DNA of 64,000 nt from Roseospira goensis (GTDB taxonomy: Bacteria; Pseudomonadota; Alphaproteobacteria; Rhodospirillales; Rhodospirillaceae): the NCBI RefSeq assembly GCF_014197795.1, contig NZ_JACIGI010000004.1, forward strand, positions 1 to 64,000, written 5' to 3'. The position numbers were made by a program, and so were the translations under genes. Numbering within the stretch: position 1 is the first letter of the stretch; every line of letters starts with the position of its first letter. Of this stretch, positions 8,310-16,717 are shown one piece after another. Below the pieces are notes generated by a model. That model was not told where the DNA came from and did no database searches. It saw only the letters and a list, made by a program, of their open reading frames with translations.

Positions 8310-9924
8310 AGCGCGCCCGGGCGATCAGGCCGGCCGCTGTCTCGTCGGCCGGCGCGTCGGGGTCGGTCAGGCCAGCCCACCCCACCGCCAGCGGCGTGTC
8401 GGGGACCAGTCCGGCGAACGCGTCACGCACCGTCGCCAGCAGCGTCGCCGCGTCGGCGTCCGTCACCGCGGGCAGCCCGACCACCAGCCCGTCGCCCGGT
8501 CCGCGTCCGAGCAGATCGTTGGGGCGCACCCGTTCGCGCAGGAGACGGGCGAGGCCACGGTCGGCGGCGGCCCAGTCCTCCACAGCGCCGCCGGCCTCGG
8601 TGTCGCCCGGTCCGAGCCAGCCCACGCTCAGGGGCATGTCGAGCGCCCGCGCCCGCCCCATCCGATACGCCAGCCGCCGCTCCAGTGTTCCCCGCAGCAG
8701 CACCGGCCCGCCGCCCTCGCGCCCCGCCCGCCGACGCGCGGCCTGGGCGCGCGCGGCCTGCCCCAGGACGGTGGCGGCCAGCAGGTCGGGCTCCACCGGT
8801 GCGGTCATCACGGCATCGCCGCCGCGGGCCAGCGTCGACGCCACCGGCCCCAGATCCGGTGACGGCACCAGCAGGACCAAGCCGACCGCCGCCAGGCCCG
8901 GATCCCGCCGCAGGGCCATCGCGAGAGTCGCAGCCCCGTCCGACGCGTCGGGCGCCGCCAGCAGGACGGCATCCCAGATCCCCTCGTCCGGATCATCGCT
9001 GCCGCCGAACGGCACCGCGTCGGGTCCGTCGACGACGTCGACCAGGGCGCCCGCGCCTTCCAGGATCCACCGCCACAGGTTGGCCAGGGTGGGCTCGCCT
9101 TCCAGGACCAGCACGCGGACCGCCTCCTCATGCCCACCCTCCCGCAGATCGGCATGCCGATCGACCACGGCGTCGGCGGTGAGTGGCACGGACAGCAGGC
9201 CGGCAGCCCCGGCCGCCACCACCCGCATCCGCAAGGCGGCGGAGGGCTGCGCGGCGGCACCGCACCAGGGGACGCCGGACCACGGTCCGTCCGGACCCGT
9301 CAGCCGCGTTAGCGTCGCCACACCCTCCGGCAGGGCATCCAGATCCACGACAACCAGGTCGGGCTTCACGCCGGTTTGCGCGGTCAACCCCTCGTCGGCG
9401 GTGGTCGTATCCGCGACCAAGCGCACCTTCCAGCCGTACAGCGCCAGGCGTTCGGCCACCGACGACCCGGCCTCGACGGTGCCGGTTCCACCCCAGGCGA
9501 CAAGGACGCGCGCCCCCGGGAGACCCGGCGCCAGCGGGGCCGGTGGCGGTGCGGGACCGGGGCCGGTCACCAAGCTTGAATCGTCGACAGACAGCGCCTC
9601 GACCCGACCGACCACCCGGTGTGCCAGGACGCGGATCTGCGCCCACACCCGGCGGGACGGGCCGTGGGTCGACGCCCCCTCCAAAAGGATCTCCAAGGCC
9701 GCGGCCAGGCGCCCCAGATCCGGAAAGCCCATCGACCCGGCCGCCCCGGCCAGCGTGTGGGCCAGACCTCGCGCGGCTCCCAAGGCCGCGTCGGCATCCC
9801 CCGGGCCGGCGTCGGCCACCGCGCGCTCCAGCGCCGCCACCTGTCCGCGCGCCTGATCCACGAACAGGGTGACGCTGCGCCGCACGGGCCCGCTATGGCC
9901 CCCATGCCCCGCCGGATCGGTCAT
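8293..9924 (-). CDS. HPt protein with degenerate receiver and GGDEF-like domains
   Basis: A 543-residue signalling protein. An N-terminal HPt domain has the phospho-acceptor His56 in AHTLAGAAGSMG. Two receiver-like modules follow: the first keeps an Asp at VVVDLDALP but lacks the acidic pair; the second reads VLLAAPDASDG, with no phosphorylatable Asp. The C-terminal ~170 residues resemble a GGDEF domain in which the signature is GPGDG, so cyclase activity is unlikely. The ATG at 9924 overlaps the stop of the upstream receiver gene (ATGA), indicating translational coupling. It probably receives phosphate at the HPt from a partner kinase; the rest may be a protein-interaction platform. Confidence 0.7.
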   Translation of the reverse strand: MTDPAGHGGHSGPVRRSVTLFVDQARGQVAALERAVADAGPGDADAALGAARGLAHTLAGAAGSMGFPDLGRLAAALEILLEGASTHGPSRRVWAQIRVLAHRVVGRVEALSVDDSSLVTGPGPAPPPAPLAPGLPGARVLVAWGGTGTVEAGSSVAERLALYGWKVRLVADTTTADEGLTAQTGVKPDLVVVDLDALPEGVATLTRLTGPDGPWSGVPWCGAAAQPSAALRMRVVAAGAAGLLSVPLTADAVVDRHADLREGGHEEAVRVLVLEGEPTLANLWRWILEGAGALVDVVDGPDAVPFGGSDDPDEGIWDAVLLAAPDASDGAATLAMALRRDPGLAAVGLVLLVPSPDLGPVASTLARGGDAVMTAPVEPDLLAATVLGQAARAQAARRRAGREGGGPVLLRGTLERRLAYRMGRARALDMPLSVGWLGPGDTEAGGAVEDWAAADRGLARLLRERVRPNDLLGRGPGDGLVVGLPAVTDADAATLLATVRDAFAGLVPDTPLAVGWAGLTDPDAPADETAAGLIARARFRARA

Positions 9925-10337
9925 GCCCTGGAGTCCCGCCACGCGGTCCAGACCGCCCGCAGGGCATCGGCCAGGGCGAAGACATCGAAGGGTTTGCCCA
10001 ACACCCCGATGATGGCCGCGTCGTCGTGCCGCATCCGCTCGGCCAGATCGGGGCGTCCGGTCAGGAGCACCGTCGGCGTGCCCGCCAGACCGGGCCGCGT
10101 CCGCAGGGCCCCCGCCAAGGCCGCGCCATCCATGTCGGGCAACTGGACGTCGAGCAGGAACAGATCCGGCGCCACATCGGACACCACGGCCAGGGCCTCG
10201 GTGGCGCTGCCGCAGCTCCTCACGTCCAGTCCGCCGATATCGCCCAGCGCCGCCGCCACGAGGCTCCGGACCGCCTCGTCGTCCTCCACGACCAGGACCG
10301 TCCGCAGGTCCTGGACATCCCGGCGTCGATCGGTCAT
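9921..10337 (-). CDS. Single-domain response regulator (CheY-like)
   Basis: A 138-residue receiver domain with nothing else attached. The acidic pair is Asp19/Asp20 (VVEDDE), the phospho-acceptor is Asp63 (LLDVQLPDMDG), the switch Thr is in VLLTGRP, and the conserved Lys is in LGKPFD. All key residues are present, so it should be phosphorylatable. It shares an ATGA overlap with the HPt-containing gene downstream, suggesting they form a phosphorelay pair. It starts 49 nt after the glycosyltransferase gene on the same strand and may be co-transcribed with it. Confidence 0.9.
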   Translation of the reverse strand: MTDRRRDVQDLRTVLVVEDDEAVRSLVAAALGDIGGLDVRSCGSATEALAVVSDVAPDLFLLDVQLPDMDGAALAGALRTRPGLAGTPTVLLTGRPDLAERMRHDDAAIIGVLGKPFDVFALADALRAVWTAWRDSRA

Positions 10338-10386
10338 CGGCCCTGCCCTTCTTCTCCGGTCGGACCACTTCCGTACGGGTCTCGGG

Positions 10387-12513
10387 TCAACTATCCATGC
10401 GGCCGGAGCGAATGCAACCCGCGGCGTGTCGCAGCGATCCTCGCAGGCGCCGCAGCAGGCTCGCGACGGCGCGCGGTGCCGCCGTCAACGCCCAGGACCG
10501 CGAGACCAGAATCTCCCACAGCACCGCGCTGGCCGTGCCGGGCGCCGTCAGCGGCGGCGGCTCCGCCGGCTCCGGCGCCAGTCCGTGCCGACGGCGGCGC
10601 CGGTTGCGCAGCGGCCGGGTCATCCGCCAGGGCCAGGACCGCCATAGCGCCCGCGCCCGCCGCCGGTCGCGCCGGGCGGCAGGCCGCCAGGGATCGGCGG
10701 TTCCGGCGTCGCCGCGCTGCGCGTTCGAGGCAGGGTCCGTCTGGGCGAGGGTGCCGGCCAGGGTCGCGGCCAGCAGATCGGCGTCCCGTGCCGCCGCCGG
10801 CCCCGCCCACAGGCGCGGCGCCCGCGCCAGGGCGGCGCTCGGATCCCGCCATACCGGCGCCCGCGTCAGCACGCTCACCGGCGCGGCCTCGTGCCGCAGG
10901 CCGGCCGCCACACAGAGGGCCACCAGCCCCCACAGGCCGCTGTCCGGGTCCCAGTCGCGCACGGCCACCCGCCGCGCGCGCGGTCCCAGCACCAGGCCGG
11001 GTCCCGCGACCAGGTTGACGGCGCAGGCGCTGGCCGGCACCGAATCCAGGCACAGCCGCAGGCGCGGCGGCGTGCCCTCGTGCCAGCCAGGGGCCAGCAG
11101 GTCGGCACCGGTGCGCACCAGGATAGCGGCCACCGTCGGCAGGGCGTCGGGGTCCAGGTGGTCGGCATCCGTCAACAGGCACACCGGGCCCTCCGTGTCC
11201 TCCACCCGCGCCAGCGCCGCCGCCCAGGCCGCGCAGGCGCGGTTCGCCGGCGCCTGCACGGGGAACAGCGCGGGCGCGTGTGTCTGGGGGCCGTGCAGCG
11301 CCGCCGGCCGCGCGAGCAGTGCCCGATGCCAGGCCCGCCACGCCGCTGCCGCCGCCGCCGCCTCGGCGGCCGGCCGGGCTGGCGCGAAGGGGGTGCCGAG
11401 CACGGCGGACAGGCGCGCCGCCAGCGCGGGCGCCGCATAAGGAACCAGGACCCGGTCGCGGTCCTCCGGCGCGATCAGGTCCGGTATGCCGCCGGTCGCG
11501 CTGGCCAGCACCGGTACCCCCAGGGCGAGGCACTCGTGCAGGGTGAGCGGGCTGTTCTCCATCGGCGCCAGGACCAGCGCGAGGCAGCCCGGCGCCTGGA
11601 GCCGGGTCAGCGCCGCGTCCCGGTCCAGCGTATCGAGCACCGAGACCGGCCAGGGCCAGGCGGCCGCCCGCCGGGCGATGACGCGCCCGGCCGGCTCGCC
11701 GTGGACGGTTGCCGCCCGGCCCAGGAACGTGACTCGGGTCGGGTGCGGCCCCGGAGCCGTGGTCAGCCGGTCGAGCGCGTCGAACAGGACCGGCAGTCCC
11801 TTGCGATCCTCCAGGCGTCCGAACAGGACCAGTTCGGTGACCGGCGTTGCGGGCCGCGACGGGCGTCGTGGTCCGGGATCGGGTACGAGCTGCGGCAGGA
11901 TGCGCACGCCGGGCACCGGTGCCCCCCGTCGCGCCAGCCACCCGGGCATGAACGGCCCGGGCGCCCACACCGCGTCCATGAGCGACGGCGCGGCCCGCTC
12001 CATCTCGATCTGGATCAGCCGGGTGAGGTCGTCGAGCGGGGTGTCGTTACCGATCAGGGTCCAGTCCGAGGCGCCGTGCAGCCCCAGCACCAGCCGCGTC
12101 GTCCCGAGCGCCAGTCCCTGGCGGCGCGCCCGGCCGCACAACAGGGCATCGCCGCCCCAGTCGTTGAAGTGCACCAGATCGAAGCGGCGCGCCGCCAGCC
12201 ATGCCAGCACCGCCCAGCGCCGGGCCAGCGTGCCCCGCACCCAGACCCCGGCCATGACCGGAGCAAGCGGATCCGTGCCCGGGGCCGGCAGGGCTGCCAG
12301 GGTCACACCCCGCCGGCGGTAGTGCGCCACCCAGTCGGCGAAGGTCCCATCCATGGCCCTGGGGCCGTTCACGCACAGGACCGTGACCGCATGGCCCTCC
12401 GCGACCAGCAGGTCGGCCAGCGCCGACAGCATCGTGGCAATGCCCCCGGTCCGGGTCACGCCCAGGATCTCGGTGGTGACCAGACAGATGCGGGCGCCTG
12501 TTTCCTGCGACAC
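10387..12513 (-). CDS. Glycosyltransferase: family-4 module plus C-terminal family-2-like module
   Basis: A roughly 708-residue protein. The N-terminal ~390 residues are a GT-B (GT4) transferase: GGIATMLSALA near the N-terminus, LFGRLEDRKGLPVLFDAL at the start of the donor domain, and the EX7E element in ENSPLTLHE. The following ~150 residues contain LLTDADHLDPDAL, resembling the metal-binding DxD region of GT2 enzymes, but the N-terminal part of a GT2 domain is not obvious. The GTG at 12513 is preferred (AGAGGAT 5 nt upstream); an ATG at 12549 is an alternative. It follows another glycosyltransferase on the same strand. Acceptor unknown; a surface glycan is plausible. Confidence 0.75.
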   Translation of the reverse strand: MSQETGARICLVTTEILGVTRTGGIATMLSALADLLVAEGHAVTVLCVNGPRAMDGTFADWVAHYRRRGVTLAALPAPGTDPLAPVMAGVWVRGTLARRWAVLAWLAARRFDLVHFNDWGGDALLCGRARRQGLALGTTRLVLGLHGASDWTLIGNDTPLDDLTRLIQIEMERAAPSLMDAVWAPGPFMPGWLARRGAPVPGVRILPQLVPDPGPRRPSRPATPVTELVLFGRLEDRKGLPVLFDALDRLTTAPGPHPTRVTFLGRAATVHGEPAGRVIARRAAAWPWPVSVLDTLDRDAALTRLQAPGCLALVLAPMENSPLTLHECLALGVPVLASATGGIPDLIAPEDRDRVLVPYAAPALAARLSAVLGTPFAPARPAAEAAAAAAAWRAWHRALLARPAALHGPQTHAPALFPVQAPANRACAAWAAALARVEDTEGPVCLLTDADHLDPDALPTVAAILVRTGADLLAPGWHEGTPPRLRLCLDSVPASACAVNLVAGPGLVLGPRARRVAVRDWDPDSGLWGLVALCVAAGLRHEAAPVSVLTRAPVWRDPSAALARAPRLWAGPAAARDADLLAATLAGTLAQTDPASNAQRGDAGTADPWRPAARRDRRRARALWRSWPWRMTRPLRNRRRRRHGLAPEPAEPPPLTAPGTASAVLWEILVSRSWALTAAPRAVASLLRRLRGSLRHAAGCIRSGRMDS

Positions 12514-12593
12514 GGATCCTCTTTGGGTGCGGGGTGTCCCGTGCCGCATCCTATCCCGGCGCGACGGCGGCGCACAGCCCACACCGCCGGGCG

Positions 12594-13847
12594 TTACAGT
12601 GGCAGACCCGCGGCGCGCAGGCGGTCGCGCACCCGCTGGTGCGCCCGCGCCCGGTCCATGGTGGCCGACATCGAGTCGGGCGATTGCCGCTTCCACACCA
12701 GCGGCCGCGGGATCACCCGCTGCGGCACGCCGCTAAGCCAGGCCCGCACCAGCAGATCCCAGTCCTCGGCCCCGACGGCCGGATCGGGATCGAAGCCGCC
12801 GAGCCGCATGTACGCGTCGCGGCGGATCAGCAGGTTGGCGTCGCCCAGATCGTTGCCCTCTGCCAACAGCCCCGGCACCGGGCCGAGGGGCATGTACAGC
12901 GGGGCCGTGGCCGGATCGGTCCCGGGCGACGGCGGCTCGCCCGAGAACAGCGCCGCCCAGCAGGTCCAGATGGCGGCGGCCCCGGTGGCGGCCGCGCCGG
13001 CGAAGGTGGCGAGCGCGTCATCCGGTGCGAGGTTGTCGTCGTCCATGAACAGGACCCAGTCCGTCGTCAGCGCGGCGGCCCCCGCGGTCCTGGCCGCGCC
13101 GAGGCTGGCTTGCGCGCATTCGAGCACCCGGGCCGGCGCCACCCCGAAGCCCGCCACCGCCCGCCGCACGGCTGCGCGGGCGGCCGGGTCGGCGCTGGCG
13201 GCGTCGACGACCACCAGATCGTCGGGCGGGCGGGTCTGGCGCGCCAGCGACGCAAGCGCCTGCGCCGCCCACCGAGGCCGGTCCCGATGCACCAGCACCA
13301 CGCCGATCGACACCCGCGCCGCCGCGCCCACCCCGGTCCGCGCCGAACGGCACCGCGACGCCAGCCAGCCCCGCGGGTCGGCGCCCGCCTCTGGCGGCAG
13401 GTCCACGTCCGTGACCGGGCGCACCGGGCCGCTCCAGTCCGCGGCCTCCTGCGTCCGCGCACCCAGCCAGGCCCGCAGCAGCACGGTCCGGCGCGACGGG
13501 TCCGGGGCCGACTCCGGGGTCGGCAACAGGATGCAAAGCGGCGGGTCGGAGTCCGCCACCGCGCAGCGGGCCTGGGCAGCGATGCCGAACCACCACGGCG
13601 GCCCGATCAGGATCAGGCTCGCGGCCGGCGGCAGCCGCGCGAGTCGCGCCGCCACGCGGCGGGCAAAGGCCGCCGGACCGGTCTCGACAGCCCCCGGTGC
13701 CACGCCCGCTCCGCCCTGCGGAACCAAGACGGGCGCCACCGACACCCCGACCTCCCACAAACGGTCGAGAACCGGCATCGGGCCGGGCGCCGGAAGAACC
13801 ACCTGCACGTCGACGCGCCGATCATAGGACGCAAGCAGTGACTTCAT
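12594..13847 (-). CDS. Family-2 glycosyltransferase
   Basis: A 417-residue protein with a C-terminal GT-A (GT2) domain from about residue 185: SIGVVLVHRDRP, then LVVVDAASADP, the metal-binding LFMDDDN and the acceptor-side GAEDWDLLVRAW. The first ~180 residues are a separate domain containing PMPVLDRLWEVGVSV and ILIGPPWWFG, possibly a degenerate GT-B half. It is the first gene of a probable leftward operon running into the GT4/GT2 gene (80 nt spacing), and diverges from the hemerythrin gene with about 110 nt between starts. Sugar and acceptor are not identifiable. Confidence 0.85.
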   Translation of the reverse strand: MKSLLASYDRRVDVQVVLPAPGPMPVLDRLWEVGVSVAPVLVPQGGAGVAPGAVETGPAAFARRVAARLARLPPAASLILIGPPWWFGIAAQARCAVADSDPPLCILLPTPESAPDPSRRTVLLRAWLGARTQEAADWSGPVRPVTDVDLPPEAGADPRGWLASRCRSARTGVGAAARVSIGVVLVHRDRPRWAAQALASLARQTRPPDDLVVVDAASADPAARAAVRRAVAGFGVAPARVLECAQASLGAARTAGAAALTTDWVLFMDDDNLAPDDALATFAGAAATGAAAIWTCWAALFSGEPPSPGTDPATAPLYMPLGPVPGLLAEGNDLGDANLLIRRDAYMRLGGFDPDPAVGAEDWDLLVRAWLSGVPQRVIPRPLVWKRQSPDSMSATMDRARAHQRVRDRLRAAGLPL

Positions 13848-13958
13848 CGTGCTTTCGGGGTGTCAGTCGTGTGACCTCTGTCTACTTTGAGCCCGCAGAA
13901 TCGCCATGCTACTGTACCGGACGCCAGAACGGGAGCGCGGGCAGGGGGTCGCGAGACA

Positions 13959-15173
13959 ATGGGCGAACGCGAATACAGAGATGTCGCCAACGGTGCGATC
14001 GCAGCGGCAGAAGCCGCCGTATCGACCCTCGGCGATCAGCAGGGCAGGCGAGCCGATCAGTTGCAGAAGCTGGCGTCGCTTTTCGTCGTGGTCGAGAAGC
14101 GCTATCAGGCCCTGCAACAGGATCTGCGGGAGCGGGACGCGCAGATCCGCGTTCTGGAGGAGGTGAACGACTCGCTGGTCACGGCCCTGCGCGCCCTCAC
14201 GGCGCGCGTGCAGGACAACGCCGACGCCCTGGCGCTCGACGATACGGCCCTGGCCGACACCATCGGCCGCTCCGAATCCCTGGTCTCGGATGCCTTCGGA
14301 ACCGGCGGCAACGCCAATCCGACGCGGCCTCCGGATGCGGGGCCGACCCCCGAGGAGACCGACCTCGCCGGTGCGATCGTCGGAGAGGACGAGGGACCGC
14401 CGCAGGTGGCCGCGGGCGCCTCGTCGATGCTGGAGACGCTGGACGGCGACGAACTCGTGTTCGAAGAGGCCCCGCCCGAGCCGGCTCTCGGGTTCGAGGC
14501 GGACGAGGCGGTCGACGCCAATACGGTGGCGCTCGATCCCGGACCGGAGGCGGCGGAGGCCGAGGACACGGAGCTGGCCCTGGTGCCGGACCAGGACCTG
14601 AGCACAGACGACGGCAGAGCGCCGGTCGGCGATGCGGAACCCCGGGCGGACATCGACGACGAGGCGAGCGAACCGCTGACCTGGAGCGAGACCTGGACCG
14701 TCGGGGCCGAAGCGATGGACCGCGATCACCGCATCCTGGTCAATCTGGTCAATGCGCTGCCGCAGGCCTTCCGCGCGCCGGACAGCGAGTGGGTGGTCGG
14801 CAGCGTCCTTAACAATCTATGGGATTATACGGCCTTCCATTTCGACCGTGAGGAGACTCTGCTCCGCGCCGCGAATTTTCCAGGGGCCGCGGAGCATGCC
14901 GCGCGTCATGCCACCTTGAAGGAGCAGATCCGCACGTGGCTGGATCGCTATCAGGCGGATCCGGCGGCGGTCGACGCCCGCGAGTTGCTGTCGTTCCTGA
15001 AGGGGTGGCTGATGAACCACATCCTGGGCGAGGACATGCGCTACAAGCCGTACGTAGAGAACAACACGGACGCCCAGGCCATCGCCGCGGCGGTTGTGGC
15101 CGACCCGCACCTGCTCGACAGGCTGGGTAGTACGGCCGAGGCAATCGTGCCGACGGACCCGGACCGGCCCTAG
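13959..15173 (+). CDS. Coiled-coil protein with C-terminal bacteriohemerythrin domain
   Basis: A 404-residue protein. Residues ~10-75 form a helical, probably coiled-coil segment (VVEKRYQALQQDLRERDAQ). Residues ~90-235 are strongly acidic, low-complexity and likely disordered. Residues ~240-375 are a bacteriohemerythrin four-helix domain with the di-iron ligand pattern DRDHR, HFDREE, H-x3-H and the final NHILGEDMRYKPY. Such domains bind O2 or sense oxygen and redox; a coupling to chemotaxis or c-di-GMP signalling is common. The ATG at 13959 is preferred over an in-frame ATG at 13887. It is followed 62 nt later by a receiver-like gene on the same strand. Confidence 0.85.
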   Translation: MGEREYRDVANGAIAAAEAAVSTLGDQQGRRADQLQKLASLFVVVEKRYQALQQDLRERDAQIRVLEEVNDSLVTALRALTARVQDNADALALDDTALADTIGRSESLVSDAFGTGGNANPTRPPDAGPTPEETDLAGAIVGEDEGPPQVAAGASSMLETLDGDELVFEEAPPEPALGFEADEAVDANTVALDPGPEAAEAEDTELALVPDQDLSTDDGRAPVGDAEPRADIDDEASEPLTWSETWTVGAEAMDRDHRILVNLVNALPQAFRAPDSEWVVGSVLNNLWDYTAFHFDREETLLRAANFPGAAEHAARHATLKEQIRTWLDRYQADPAAVDARELLSFLKGWLMNHILGEDMRYKPYVENNTDAQAIAAAVVADPHLLDRLGSTAEAIVPTDPDRP

Positions 15174-15235
15174 CGAACCCCGCGGGTCTCCTCGCGCCAT
15201 TATCTGTCCCTGCCGGACTGGAAGGAGCCGTTGGC

Positions 15236-16024
15236 ATGGGTGCTGCCCGTCAGAACGGAAGCGGCGCCGAGGTCGTGCTGGCCGAAATGCGCCAGGAATT
15301 CCTCGACGAGATTGCCGACTTCGCCCGTGATCTCACCCTCGCCCTGGACACCGCCCGGCGCGATCCGGAGGCCCTGGCGGCCGCGATCCGCCTCGGCCAG
15401 CGGCTTGGCCTGGCCCTCCGGGGCCAGGGCGAGACGCTGGGCCTCAGCCCGTTGACGGCGCTGGGCCTGCGCCTGGGCGACTACCTGTCGGAAACCCGGA
15501 ACGTCGCCCCGTCCCTCATCCTGGGTGACCTGGAGCGGTTCCTGGAGGTCATCGTGGGGGTCAGCGAGGGCCGCATCGCCCCCGACACCGACCAGGGTCC
15601 TCTGGTGCGGCGCCTGCCCGCCAAGCGCGGGTTCGCCCCGGCGGAGATCGAGGTCCGGGACATCGAGGTGATGCTGGTCATGGAGCCCGGCGCCCAGACC
15701 CACTACGTCGAGCGCGAGTTGCAGCAGTGCGGGTACCGCACGGCTCAGATTGGCTCGACGTTCGAGGCGCTGCCGCTCATCGTGCGCACCAATCCCGACA
15801 TGGTGATCGTCTCGGCGGTCATGCCGGGGCTGAGCGGCATCGACCTGGTGATCGGGCTGACGGCGATGCCCCAGACCCGCAACGTGCCGGCGGCCCTCAT
15901 CACCAGCCTCGATCCCGACAGCGACCTTCTGAGCCTGCTGCCTAAACGCGTGCCGATCATCAAGAAGGGGGCGAGCTTCGGGGACGACCTGTTTCGCGCC
16001 CTGGACAGCCTGTTCCTGATCTGA
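15236..16024 (+). CDS. Receiver-domain protein lacking the phospho-Asp
   Basis: A 262-residue protein. The N-terminal ~120 residues are helical with an HPt-like organisation but no clear phospho-His. Residues ~143-262 form a CheY-like receiver: VMLVMEPG is the first strand (acidic pair absent), and VIVSAVMPGLSG (191-202) has Ser193 where the phospho-Asp should be. The Lys pocket is retained as PIIKKGA. It is therefore predicted to be a phosphorylation-independent receiver. A good ribosome-binding sequence (GGAAGGAG) precedes the ATG. It is probably co-transcribed with the hemerythrin gene. Confidence 0.75.
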   Translation: MGAARQNGSGAEVVLAEMRQEFLDEIADFARDLTLALDTARRDPEALAAAIRLGQRLGLALRGQGETLGLSPLTALGLRLGDYLSETRNVAPSLILGDLERFLEVIVGVSEGRIAPDTDQGPLVRRLPAKRGFAPAEIEVRDIEVMLVMEPGAQTHYVERELQQCGYRTAQIGSTFEALPLIVRTNPDMVIVSAVMPGLSGIDLVIGLTAMPQTRNVPAALITSLDPDSDLLSLLPKRVPIIKKGASFGDDLFRALDSLFLI

Positions 16025-16046
16025 TCGGTGCCCCATTCCCGGCGCG

Positions 16047-16553
16047 CTACCGACACGCCGGCATCTCATGCGCCTTCAGGCTGCCGCCGGTCAGTGCCTC
16101 TAGCCGGTAACGCGCCCCCGCCACGTCACGGGCGGCCGCGGCGGCTTCGGCCTCGGCCTCGTGCAGGCGGCTGTAGGCCCGCATCAGGTCGGTGCGCTCG
16201 GCGTCGGTCACGCCGTCGGCCTCGATCGCTGCGATCAGGTCGCGCAGGCGCGCCTGGTAGTCCTGCAACGCCAACAGCCGGCCACAGGCGCCCGACGCCG
16301 GCGCGGCTTCGCCGCCGGAGTCCGGCCCGGCGCCCAGGTCGGTTGTCGCCTCGGTCGCGTCGCGCACCACCGCGCGCCCAGCCGCGCCCTCGCCCACCGC
16401 CCTCCCCTGGCCCGGTTCGGGCAGATGCGCGTACGGGGGATCCGGAGCGCAGGCCGCCACGGCCCCGCCCAGCAGGATGGCAACCGAGACCCCCGCGAGG
16501 CGCACCCCGCGGAGTCGCGCGGGCGAGAGGGGCGAGAGGGGGAACAGGGTCAT
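16047..16553 (-). CDS. Putative lipoprotein
   Basis: A 168-residue protein with a signal sequence and a lipobox-like AVAAC ending at about Cys35, so likely exported and lipidated. After a low-complexity Gly/Ala/Glu linker, residues ~85-160 form a helical region (LQDYQARLRDLIAAIE ... YSRLHEAEAEAAAAARD) that could be a short coiled coil. No catalytic motif is visible and I do not recognise a family. It converges on the receiver-like gene (22 nt between stops) and is divergent from the DapA-family gene. Confidence 0.6.
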   Translation of the reverse strand: MTLFPLSPLSPARLRGVRLAGVSVAILLGGAVAACAPDPPYAHLPEPGQGRAVGEGAAGRAVVRDATEATTDLGAGPDSGGEAAPASGACGRLLALQDYQARLRDLIAAIEADGVTDAERTDLMRAYSRLHEAEAEAAAAARDVAGARYRLEALTGGSLKAHEMPACR

Positions 16554-16717
16554 GGGCGGGCTCTTCCATTGGGCCGCGACGCAGTATTCCCCTCAGCAGA
16601 TGGGCGGCGGCTGGGCCGCCCGCAACCATATGGACCACCTCCGCCCGGACCGCTGGACAGGCCGGCGGGGCCGTCTATCGTGCACCGCCTCCGGTCTTTC
16701 GCCGCCATGAGGTTTCG

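Noticed and set aside
10891-13827. 978-codon plus-strand frame opposite the two glycosyltransferases
   Set aside because: Runs antisense through both transferase genes and shows no domain; a composition artefact.
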